Part shown: piece after piece, positions 1-5,944 of the stretch
Numbering within the stretch: the stretch's first letter is position 1
How the letters are laid out: the number at the start of each line of letters is the position of its first letter
Origin: JANNHP01 sp031404455
GTDB lineage: Bacteria; Planctomycetota; JAJSAM01; JAJVHW01
Direction: 5' to 3'
Assembly (NCBI GenBank): GCA_031404455.1
Contig: JANNHP010000200.1
Span: 1 to 7,964, forward strand
DNA length: 7,964 nt
Position numbers and translations under genes: made by a program
The notes under the pieces: model-generated
Seen by the model: only the letters and a program-made list of their open reading frames with translations
Database searches by the model: none
Told to the model about the DNA's origin: nothing

Positions 1-111
1 GTGATGGGCGAAGTCGTCGAGGACGGTCACTTCGTGCCCGTCCGAGATCAGCCGCTCGGTCAGGTGCGAACCGATGAAGCCCGCGCCGCCCGTGACCAGG
101 AACTTGCTCAT
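1..111 (-). CDS. NAD-dependent nucleotide-sugar epimerase/dehydratase (5' part only)
   Basis: Only the first 37 codons lie in the window; the gene runs off the left edge. The translation opens MSKFLVTGGAGFIGSH, a textbook Rossmann beta-alpha-beta start with the GxxGxxG dinucleotide-binding motif (residues 8-14). It continues to a second beta strand ending VLDD (residues 30-33), whose acidic residues usually bind the adenosine ribose of NAD. This places it in the extended short-chain dehydrogenase family (GalE, RmlB, UXS and relatives). The substrate cannot be told from this fragment. The ATG start overlaps the TGA stop of wecB as ATGA (4-nt overlap), and GAGG-type sequences lie just upstream (minus strand of 115-119 and 123-128). 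It is the only gene here with a visible start that uses ATG. The opening resembles the UDP-xylose synthase encoded at 3571-4521, so it may be another sugar-nucleotide enzyme of the same pathway. Confidence 0.85.
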   Translation of the reverse strand, partial: MSKFLVTGGAGFIGSHLTERLISDGHEVTVLDDFAHH

Positions 112-1211
112 GCGACCTCGCTCTCCTCAGCCCGGCCGAGCACGTGATCGGCCACGCGCTCCGCGGCCCGCCCGTCCCAGTACTCGGGTCGTCGGCCTCG
201 GGGCGGCGACGCCAGCGCCTCGTCCGCCGCGAGGAGCACCGCGGCGGGCTCCGCACCCACGACCCGATTCGTACCGTGCGTCACCGTAACAGGCCGCTCC
301 GTGTTTGGGCGAAGGGTTAGACAGGGCACGCCGAGCACCGTCGTCTCCTCCTGGACACCGCCCGAGTCGGTCAGAACGAGCCGCGCGCCCGACATCAGGT
401 CGAGGAACTCCAGGTAGCCGAGCGGTTCGGTGACCGAGACCCTCCCGCCGGCGCCGAGACGCTCGAGGAGACCGTGTCCCGCGAACGCGGCCTTCGTGCG
501 CGGGTGCATCGGGAACACGATAGGCAGACGCGCCGCGACGCCGGTCAGGGCCTCGACGAGCGGGCCCGCGACCGCGGCGGAATCGACGTTCGACGGCCGG
601 TGGAGCGTGACGACGGCGTACGGTCCCGCCGGGGCGAGGCGCTCCCGCGCCCCGGTCGCGCGCGCCCGGTCGCGGTGCGCGAGGAGGGTGTCGATCATCA
701 CGTTGCCGACGAGCTGAACGCGGTCGCCCGAGATCCCTTCGCGCGCGAGGTTCTCGACTCCCGAGCGCTCGGAGCAGTAGAGCAGGTCGCTCACCGCGTC
801 GGTCACCACGCGGTTGACTTCCTCGGGCATGGAACGGTCGAAGGAGCGCAGGCCCGCCTCGACGTGCGCGACCGGGATCCGGAGCTTCGCGCAGACGAGC
901 GCGCACGCGAGCGTGCTGTTCACGTCGCCGACCACGACCACGAGGTCCGGCATCTGCGCGAGCACGACCGGCTCGAACCGCGTCATCACCGTGGCGGTCT
1001 GCGCGGCGTGCGACCCGGAGCCGACGTCGAGGTTGAAGGCCGGACGCGGGATGGCGAGCTCGTCGAAGAAGAGACGGCTCATCTTCTCGTCGTAGTGCTG
1101 GCCCGTGTGGCAGATCGGCGCCGACGCGCCGCGCTCTTCGAACGCGCGCACCAGCGGTGCGACCTTCATGAAATTGGGGCGGGCGCCCGCTACGTGGAGG
1201 ACCTTTTTCAA
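108..1211 (-). CDS. wecB: UDP-N-acetylglucosamine 2-epimerase (non-hydrolysing)
   Basis: This cytoplasmic enzyme interconverts UDP-GlcNAc and UDP-ManNAc, a precursor for ManNAc or ManNAcA residues in surface glycans. With the TTG start at 1211 the protein is 367 aa, normal for WecB. Family motifs appear in order: GARPNFMK (9-16), HTGQHYDEKM (35-44), GDVNST (95-100), HVEAGLRS (116-123), PEEVNR (129-134), LHRPSN (203-208), MHPRT (235-239) and DSGGVQEE (282-289). Asp96, Glu118, Glu131 and His204 match the residues known to matter in E. coli WecB (Asp95, Glu117, Glu131, His213). The start was chosen because it gives MKKVLHVAGARP, the usual family N-terminus, one base after the upstream stop (TAG-C-TTG). 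A longer TTG start at 1253 would add 14 residues overlapping the previous gene. No good Shine-Dalgarno precedes 1211, so expression probably depends on translational coupling. A WbpI-like role on a diacetamido uronate substrate cannot be excluded. Confidence 0.93.
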   Translation of the reverse strand: MKKVLHVAGARPNFMKVAPLVRAFEERGASAPICHTGQHYDEKMSRLFFDELAIPRPAFNLDVGSGSHAAQTATVMTRFEPVVLAQMPDLVVVVGDVNSTLACALVCAKLRIPVAHVEAGLRSFDRSMPEEVNRVVTDAVSDLLYCSERSGVENLAREGISGDRVQLVGNVMIDTLLAHRDRARATGARERLAPAGPYAVVTLHRPSNVDSAAVAGPLVEALTGVAARLPIVFPMHPRTKAAFAGHGLLERLGAGGRVSVTEPLGYLEFLDLMSGARLVLTDSGGVQEETTVLGVPCLTLRPNTERPVTVTHGTNRVVGAEPAAVLLAADEALASPPRGRRPEYWDGRAAERVADHVLGRAEESEVA

Positions 1212-1212
1212 G

Positions 1213-2181
1213 CTAGGCGGAAGTCTGAGCCTCGTGCCGGTGCCACTCGGCAAACTTCCCGAGGCCTTCGCGGAAAGGCGTGGCCGGGGCGAACCCGAGC
1301 TCGCGCCCTGCGATCGTCAGGTCGGCACACGTGAGGGGCACGTCGCCCGGCTGGTCGGGCATGCGCTGGAGCACCGCCTTCTTCGTCCAGAGTTCCTCGA
1401 GTGCGAGGACCAGCTCGGAGAGCGACACCGTCGCGCAGTTGCCGAGGTTGTAGACGCGCCACCCGCTGCCGGGGCAGCGATCGAGCGCGCGGGCGACGCC
1501 CTGCACGATGTCCCCGACGAACGTGTAGTCGCGGCGGCTCGAGCCGTCGCCGTAGAAGGGGATCTCGCGTCCCGCGAGGAGGAGGTTCGTGAACTTGTGG
1601 ACGGCGAGGTCGGGGCGCTGCCGCGGTCCGTAGGCGGTGAAGAAGCGCAGCGCCGTGACGTCCATGCCGTGGAGCTCGTGGAACGTGCGCCCGATCACCT
1701 CGCACGCCTGCTTGGTCGCCGCATACGGCGACTGCGCCGGAGCGGGCGGGTCGGTCTCCCTGAACGGCGCGTCGCTGCGCTTGCCGTAGACCGACGACGA
1801 CGAAGCGAGCACGAACGCGCGGCACTTCGCCCGCTGTGCCGCGTCGAGGAGCACCGTCGTGCCGGTCACGTTCACGTCGCTGTAGAGGGCGGGCTGCTCC
1901 ACCGACGGCCTGACCCCCGCCTTCGCCGCGAGGTGCACGACCTCGTCGACGCCCTCCGACTCGAAGATCCGCTTCACGAGGGCGAAGTCGCGGATGTCCC
2001 CCTCGACGAACCGGAAGCCCGGCAGTCGCGCGAGGTGCTCGAGGTTGCGGGCCTTGATGCCGGGGTCGTAGTACGGATCGAGGTTGTCGAGGCCGACGAT
2101 CCGCCGGCCCGACTCCGCGAGTTTCTCGACCGTGTGCGAGCCGATGAAGCCCGCCGCACCGGTGACGAGGACCGAGCTCAG
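1213..2181 (-). CDS. UDP-glucuronate 4-epimerase-like SDR enzyme
   Basis: This 322-aa extended short-chain dehydrogenase most likely interconverts UDP-glucuronate and UDP-galacturonate using bound NAD. It shows GAAGFIG (8-14) for NAD binding, the LDNLDPYYDP segment (31-40) typical of the CapI/LspL UDP-glucuronate 4-epimerase group, HLAAKAGVRPS (83-93), a serine run before VYG (127-133), the catalytic Tyr153-xxx-Lys157, and RDYTFVGDIVQGV (217-229). No ATG, GTG or TTG lies in frame between the Rossmann motif and a point deep inside the upstream gene. The best start is CTG at 2181-2179, overlapping the upstream stop as CTGA and preceded by GGTGA four bases away. The open frame itself continues upstream to 2757, but that part is arginine-rich and has no family similarity. 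Specificity for UDP-GlcNAcA rather than UDP-GlcA is possible, since a UDP-HexNAc dehydrogenase is next door. Family confidence is high, substrate moderate. Confidence 0.85.
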   Translation of the reverse strand: MSSVLVTGAAGFIGSHTVEKLAESGRRIVGLDNLDPYYDPGIKARNLEHLARLPGFRFVEGDIRDFALVKRIFESEGVDEVVHLAAKAGVRPSVEQPALYSDVNVTGTTVLLDAAQRAKCRAFVLASSSSVYGKRSDAPFRETDPPAPAQSPYAATKQACEVIGRTFHELHGMDVTALRFFTAYGPRQRPDLAVHKFTNLLLAGREIPFYGDGSSRRDYTFVGDIVQGVARALDRCPGSGWRVYNLGNCATVSLSELVLALEELWTKKAVLQRMPDQPGDVPLTCADLTIAGRELGFAPATPFREGLGKFAEWHRHEAQTSA

Positions 2182-3530
2182 AGCTTCACCACGTTGGCGC
2201 AGCGCCCGAGCTTCTTCGTCGCGTTGCGCGTGTCGACGACGAGCTTCGCGAGCTTCACGATCCGTCCGAACTCGAAGCAGGTGTGGTCGGTCGTGATGAC
2301 CACGCAGTCGGCCGCGCGGATACGGGCGTCGGTCAGGGGCACGCTCTTGCCGGCGGGCTCGCCGTGCCCGTGGTCGCGGATCTCCGGGATGAACGGGTCG
2401 TGGTACTCGACCTTCGCGCCACGCTGGATGAGGAGCTTCATCACGTCGAGCGCCGGCGACTCGCGCACGTCGTCGATGTCGCGCTTGTAAGCCATGCCGA
2501 GGATGAAGATGTTCGAGCCCTTGACCGAACGGCTCCGGTCGTTCAGGGCGCTCGCGACGAGTTCCACGACGTGGTCGGGCATCGCGGTGTTCACCTCGGA
2601 GGCGAGGTCGATGAATCGCGCCTTGTAGTTGAGCGTGCGCAGCTTCCAGGAGAGGTAGAGCGGGTCGATCGGGATGCAGTGGCCGCCGAGCCCCGGTCCC
2701 GGCCAGAACGGCATGAAGCCGAAGGGCTTCGTCGCCGCGGCGTCGATGACCTCCCACACGTCGAGCTTCAGCTTCTGCGACATGATCGCGATCTCGTTGA
2801 CGAGTCCGATGTTCACGCTGCGGAAGGTGTTCTCGAGGAGCTTCACCATCTCGGCGGCGGCGGTCGAGCTCACCGTGTGGATGTGTTCGATCGCGGCGCC
2901 GTAGAGCATCGCCGTCAGCTCCGTGCAGGCGGGAGTCGTGCCGCCGACGACTTTCGGCGTGTTGTGGACGTGGTACTTCGGGTTGCCCGGATCGACGCGC
3001 TCCGGCGAGAACGACAGGAAGAAGTCGGCGCCGACTTCGAGGCCGGTCCTCGACAGCATCGGGAGGATCAACTCGTCCGTGGTGCCGGGATAGGTCGTGC
3101 TCTCGAGGATCACGAGGAGCCCCGGGTGCAGGCGCTTCTCGATCTCGAGCGTCGCCGATTCGACGAACGACATGTCGGGGTCCTTCGTCTTCGACAGCGG
3201 CGTCGGCACGCAGATCGAGACCGCGTCGAGCTCCGCGATCCGGTCCATGTCCGTCGTCGCCTCGATCATGCCGGCCTTGACGAGCGCCGCGACGTCGGAC
3301 GTCGGGACGTCGGGGATGTAGCTGACGCCCTTGTTGATGAGGTCGACCTTGCCCTTGGTCACGTCGAAGCCGATCACGCGGAAGCCCGCCTTCGCGAACT
3401 CCACGACGAGCGGGAGTCCTACGTAGCCGAGGCCGAGAACTCCGATCCTCGCCTCGCGGCTCGCGATCCGGCTCCTCAGCCGCGCGACGTGGCTCTGCGC
3501 CGGCTTCTGCTTGCTGCTCTTCTTCTTCAA
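2178..3530 (-). CDS. wbpA: UDP-N-acetylhexosamine 6-dehydrogenase, WbpA type
   Basis: This protein of the UDP-glucose/GDP-mannose dehydrogenase superfamily oxidises C6 of a UDP-sugar to a carboxylate with two NAD+. At 450 aa it is a usual length. It has GLGYVG (33-38) for NAD, CVPTP (107-111), EST-TYPGTT (143-151), SPERVDPG (175-182), the central helix with Lys230 and Asn234, catalytic Cys285 within GPGLGGHCIPIDP (278-290), and GMAYKRDIDDVRESP (345-359) of the C-terminal UDP-binding domain. The GGHCIPID form, preceded by TKPFGFMPF (267-275), is that of UDP-GlcNAc dehydrogenases such as WbpA; UDP-glucose dehydrogenases usually read GGSCFPKD. The likely product is therefore UDP-GlcNAcA, inferred from family. 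The TTG at 3530 was chosen because GGGAG sits eight bases upstream and the protein then starts just before a Lys-rich lead. A TTG at 3593 is in frame but overlaps the UXS gene and has no clear RBS. The lead before the Rossmann fold (about 27 aa, basic) is longer than usual. Confidence 0.88.
   Translation of the reverse strand: MKKKSSKQKPAQSHVARLRSRIASREARIGVLGLGYVGLPLVVEFAKAGFRVIGFDVTKGKVDLINKGVSYIPDVPTSDVAALVKAGMIEATTDMDRIAELDAVSICVPTPLSKTKDPDMSFVESATLEIEKRLHPGLLVILESTTYPGTTDELILPMLSRTGLEVGADFFLSFSPERVDPGNPKYHVHNTPKVVGGTTPACTELTAMLYGAAIEHIHTVSSTAAAEMVKLLENTFRSVNIGLVNEIAIMSQKLKLDVWEVIDAAATKPFGFMPFWPGPGLGGHCIPIDPLYLSWKLRTLNYKARFIDLASEVNTAMPDHVVELVASALNDRSRSVKGSNIFILGMAYKRDIDDVRESPALDVMKLLIQRGAKVEYHDPFIPEIRDHGHGEPAGKSVPLTDARIRAADCVVITTDHTCFEFGRIVKLAKLVVDTRNATKKLGRCANVVKL
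2186..2190 (-). promoter_or_regulatory. Shine-Dalgarno-like GGTGA before the CTG start of the 4-epimerase
   Basis: On the minus strand GGTGA, part of the anti-Shine-Dalgarno complement, stands four bases before CTG (2181-2179). It lies inside the last codons of the dehydrogenase gene. It supports initiation at the non-standard CTG, possibly by ribosomes that have just terminated at the overlapping TGA. Confidence 0.45.
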
Positions 3531-3537
3531 ATGGATG

Positions 3538-3543
3538 TCTCCC
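3538..3543 (-). promoter_or_regulatory. Ribosome binding site deciding the TTG start of the dehydrogenase
   Basis: On the minus strand GGGAGA lies seven bases before the TTG at 3530-3528. It falls in the 40-base gap after the UDP-xylose synthase stop and is the reason for preferring this start over the TTG at 3593. Confidence 0.6.
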
Positions 3544-3570
3544 AGGCGAAAGGCGGCCGCGAGTCCGTGC

Positions 3571-4521
3571 TCAGCGCGCCGCTTCGATTTCAAGTCGCGC
3601 GCGGAAATCGCGCACAGTCTTCGCGAGACCGTCCTCGAGGGACACCTTCGGCGCCCACCCGAGCAGCTTGCGCGCCCGCGTGATGTCCGGACGCCGTACC
3701 CGCGGATCGTCCTCGGGCAGCGGCTTCGCGACCATCGCGCTCTGCGATCCGGTCGCCGCGAGGATGCGGTCCGCGAACTGCCGGATCGTCATCTCGTCGG
3801 GGTTCCCGATGTTCACGGGATACGACTCCTCGACCCCGAGGAGGCGCCACACGCCTTCGACGAGGTCGTCCACGTAGCAGAACGACCGTGTCTGCGAGCC
3901 GTCGCCGTAGATCGTCAGCGGCTCCCCTCGCAGGGCCTGGCAGAGGAAGTTCGGCAGCACGCGGCCGTCCGCGAGTCGCATGCGGGGACCGTAGGTGTTG
4001 AAGATCCTCACGATGCGAGTCCGGACGCCGTGCATTTTGTGGTAGGCCATGGTCAGCGCTTCCGAGAAGCGCTTGGCCTCGTCATAGCAACTTCGCGGCC
4101 CGACCGGGTTCACGTTCCCCCAGTAGTCCTCCGTCTGCGGGTGGACCTTGGGGTCTCCGTAGACCTCGGAGGTGCTCGCGACGACCACCGGGGCTCCCTT
4201 CAGCTTGGCGATCCCGAGCACGTTGTGGGTTCCGAGCGATCCGACCTTCAGCGTCTGGATGGGATGCCGGAGGTAGTCCTCGGGGCTCGCGGGCGACGCG
4301 AAGTGGAAGATGCCGTCGACCGCCCCGTCGATGGTGAAAGGAATGGACACGTCGTGCCGCAGGAACGTGAACCGCGGATCGTCCACGAGCTTGCCGACGT
4401 TGTCGAGGCTGCCGGTGATCAGGTTGTCGACGATCGTGACGTCGTTGCCCTCGGCCAGCGCCCGCTCGGCGAGGTGCGAGCCGATGAAGCCCGCGCCTCC
4501 GGTGATGACGATCCTGCCCAA
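3571..4521 (-). CDS. UDP-glucuronate decarboxylase (UDP-xylose synthase)
   Basis: This enzyme converts UDP-glucuronate to UDP-xylose and CO2 through an enzyme-bound NAD cycle, in the cytoplasm. The 316-aa protein matches the UXS family closely: GGAGFIG (8-14), HFASPASPEDY (73-83), HPIQTLK (86-92), LGTHNVLG (96-103), STSEVYGDP (116-124), HPQTEDYWGNVNP (127-139), the Tyr146-xxx-Lys150 pair within CYDEAKR, RIFNTYGPRM (172-181), GDGSQTRSFCYVDDL (206-220) and the UDP-binding DDPRVRRPDI (271-280). Glu119 sits where the catalytic glutamate is expected. The TTG start at 4521 is backed by a near-perfect GGGAGGA ribosome site and gives MGRIVITGGAG, a typical N-terminus. The ATG at 4572 would add 17 residues of no family character and lacks an RBS. 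It is the first gene of the sugar-nucleotide module, 93 bases after wzy, and its strong RBS contrasts with the weak sites of most neighbours. The substrate UDP-glucuronate needs a UDP-glucose dehydrogenase not clearly present here. Confidence 0.94.
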   Translation of the reverse strand: MGRIVITGGAGFIGSHLAERALAEGNDVTIVDNLITGSLDNVGKLVDDPRFTFLRHDVSIPFTIDGAVDGIFHFASPASPEDYLRHPIQTLKVGSLGTHNVLGIAKLKGAPVVVASTSEVYGDPKVHPQTEDYWGNVNPVGPRSCYDEAKRFSEALTMAYHKMHGVRTRIVRIFNTYGPRMRLADGRVLPNFLCQALRGEPLTIYGDGSQTRSFCYVDDLVEGVWRLLGVEESYPVNIGNPDEMTIRQFADRILAATGSQSAMVAKPLPEDDPRVRRPDITRARKLLGWAPKVSLEDGLAKTVRDFRARLEIEAAR

Positions 4522-4525
4522 GGAG

Positions 4526-4533
4526 ATCCTCCC
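4526..4533 (-). promoter_or_regulatory. Strong ribosome binding site of the UDP-xylose synthase gene
   Basis: The minus strand reads GGGAGGAT, with the GGAGG core six bases before the TTG at 4521-4519. It is the best Shine-Dalgarno sequence in the window and fixes the TTG start over the upstream ATG at 4572. Confidence 0.75.
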
Positions 4534-4579
4534 GCCGGTGCCGGTGCCGTCAGGGTCCCGGCATCCTTCCATTTCGACG

Positions 4580-4614
4580 CGCCCGGGTCCGAGCCTTGAG
4601 GCTTCGGCCGGGCG
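4580..4614 (-). terminator. GC-rich hairpin between the polymerisation and sugar-nucleotide modules (terminator or attenuator candidate)
   Basis: Directly after the wzy stop codon there is an inverted repeat. The outer arms 4580-4586 (CGCCCGG) and 4608-4614 (CCGGGCG) pair perfectly over 7 bp. Inside, CCGA (4589-4592) pairs with TCGG (4604-4607) and GCC (4593-4595) with GGC (4600-4602), leaving a TTGA loop and small bulges of two bases and one base. About 14 base pairs, nearly all G-C, should form a stable RNA stem. No U run follows in the direction of transcription, so it is not a classic intrinsic terminator. It could slow or partly stop RNA polymerase, protect the 3' end of the upstream message, or mark a processing site. 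The fold is visible in sequence; the role is inferred. Confidence 0.4.
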
Positions 4615-5943
4615 TCACGCGGCTCGGTCGCCGTGCCGCATCGAGGCGGCGCATGCTAGCGACAGCGTCACGGCGAAAAGGAGCGCATTCGAAGGCAGGT
4701 GGAGATTGGGTTCGAAGAACCCGTGGACGCACATCGCCACGCAGCCCGCCGCCGGACCGAGCGTGAGCCACCGCCCGGCTCCGCTCTCGAGCCACGCGGG
4801 CCGCACCCGGCTCGACGCCTCCCTGAGGGCGAGCGCCGCGAACGCGGCGCCGACGAGCCCGGTCTCCATCAGGAACTGCGCCCAGTCGGAGTGAGCGTTG
4901 CTGAAGTACCGGATGTCGTCGATCGTCTGGAAGGGCTGGTACGCGACCGCGAAGGTCCCCGCCCCCGTTCCGAAGACGGGACTCGCCGCGAAAACTCGGA
5001 GCGCGTCCCACTGCACGGCGAAGCGGTTCGACTCGCGCCCGACGAGGACGACGTGGACCCGTTCGACGAGGTCGCCGAGGAGGCCGAGCGCAGCGAGCGC
5101 CCCCGCGACGACGACGAGCGCCGCGGTGCACCAGACGAGAGTGCGCAGCGGACGGCGGTGACGGGCCGCCGCCGATAGGAACACCGCGCCCGCGACGAGC
5201 CCGACGAGCGCGCCGCGAGACGTCGTCGCCGCGAGCGCGACCACCGCGCACACGCCCGCGGCGGCGGGGACGATCGACGCCGCGAACCGGCGCGCAGAGG
5301 CCGCCGCGAGTGCGGAACCGGCCGCGACGCCGGCGAAGAGCAGCATCGCACCCGCGAAGTGGTTGCGGTTGACGTACGGCCCGAACGGCGTCGCGACGTC
5401 GGGAAGCTCGACTCGCCAGAAGATGCGGCGCTCGTCGTACTCGCAGAGGCGCTGGACGAGTCCGTACACGGCGAGACCCGTCCCCGCCGCCATGAGAATT
5501 CCCGTGAGGACGCGGGCGTGCCGCTCGTCGCGCGCCGCGCGCGCCGTGAACCAGAACACCGCGGCGAACGCCGCCGCCACGACGGCCGCCCCGATCGTGG
5601 AGTGGGGATCGAGAGAGATCGTGCGCCAGCCGCCGTCCGCCGTCTCCGCGCCGGAATCGACGAGCAGGTTCGCGGCGGAGGGCGAAATGACTGCGCGGAG
5701 CGCCATCGGGATGGGCACGAGTCCGAGCAGCGCGACGAGCGGCAGCGCGAGGGTCAGGTGCGTCACGCGTCGCGGCATCTCCTCCGCGGAGCCGCCGCGG
5801 ATCGCTCGGGCGAGGAGCGCCGCCGCCGTCACCCCGAGCGAGGAGAACGCGGCGAGCGACCACCAGCGCGGGTCCGCGGCGCCGAGCGCCCACGGCGCCG
5901 CGCACGCGACGACGACGAGGAGGATCGCCGGGATCCCAGCCAC
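4615..5943 (-). CDS. O-antigen polymerase/ligase family membrane protein (Wzy/WaaL type)
   Basis: This polytopic inner-membrane protein of the Wzy_C (O-antigen ligase) family probably polymerises repeat units or ligates the glycan at the periplasmic face. The 442-aa sequence shows about ten to twelve hydrophobic segments, for example near 5-22, 30-48, 62-83, 117-137, 145-165, 196-216, 222-240, 265-290, 395-412 and 418-436. Family landmarks are LDPHST (111-116), FGPYVNRNHFAG (187-198), a TTSRG turn (240-244) whose Arg is typical, GTGAGTF (325-331), and the large periplasmic loop ending NAHSDWAQFLMETG (349-362) with the conserved His351. The start is GTG at 5943, one base after the stop of the TPR gene (TGA-C-GTG), with no clear RBS, so coupling is likely. 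Polymerase and ligase cannot be separated by sequence alone. Clustering with a chain-length kinase and sugar-nucleotide genes favours a polymerase. Confidence 0.85.
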   Translation of the reverse strand: MAGIPAILLVVVACAAPWALGAADPRWWSLAAFSSLGVTAAALLARAIRGGSAEEMPRRVTHLTLALPLVALLGLVPIPMALRAVISPSAANLLVDSGAETADGGWRTISLDPHSTIGAAVVAAAFAAVFWFTARAARDERHARVLTGILMAAGTGLAVYGLVQRLCEYDERRIFWRVELPDVATPFGPYVNRNHFAGAMLLFAGVAAGSALAAASARRFAASIVPAAAGVCAVVALAATTSRGALVGLVAGAVFLSAAARHRRPLRTLVWCTAALVVVAGALAALGLLGDLVERVHVVLVGRESNRFAVQWDALRVFAASPVFGTGAGTFAVAYQPFQTIDDIRYFSNAHSDWAQFLMETGLVGAAFAALALREASSRVRPAWLESGAGRWLTLGPAAGCVAMCVHGFFEPNLHLPSNALLFAVTLSLACAASMRHGDRAA

Positions 5944-5944
5944 G

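Noticed and set aside
1212..1253. TTG at 1253 as the wecB start
   Set aside because: It would add 14 residues (MPSGTGTRLRLPPS) before the usual WecB N-terminus and overlap the previous gene by about 40 bases; the TTG at 1211 fits the family, though its ribosome site is weak.
2182..2757. N-terminal extension of the 4-epimerase frame up to 2757
   Set aside because: It overlaps the conserved C-terminal half of the dehydrogenase and its translation is basic and low-complexity; the family fold begins at about 2181.
1105..3683. Long plus-strand open frames (1105-2490 and 2283-3683, over 460 aa each)
   Set aside because: They lie antisense to well-conserved enzymes, their translations are Arg/Asp/Glu/Val-rich with no recognisable domain, and long antisense frames are expected at this GC content.
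4522..4572. ATG at 4572 as the UDP-xylose synthase start
   Set aside because: No ribosome site precedes it and the added Gly/Thr/Pro-rich residues have no family counterpart, while the TTG at 4521 has a near-perfect GGGAGGA at the right distance.
4550..5905. Minus-strand 451-aa frame overlapping wzy
   Set aside because: It is an alternative frame of the wzy gene, Arg/Gly/Ala-rich with no membrane segments or family motifs, while the overlapping frame encodes a clear Wzy_C protein.
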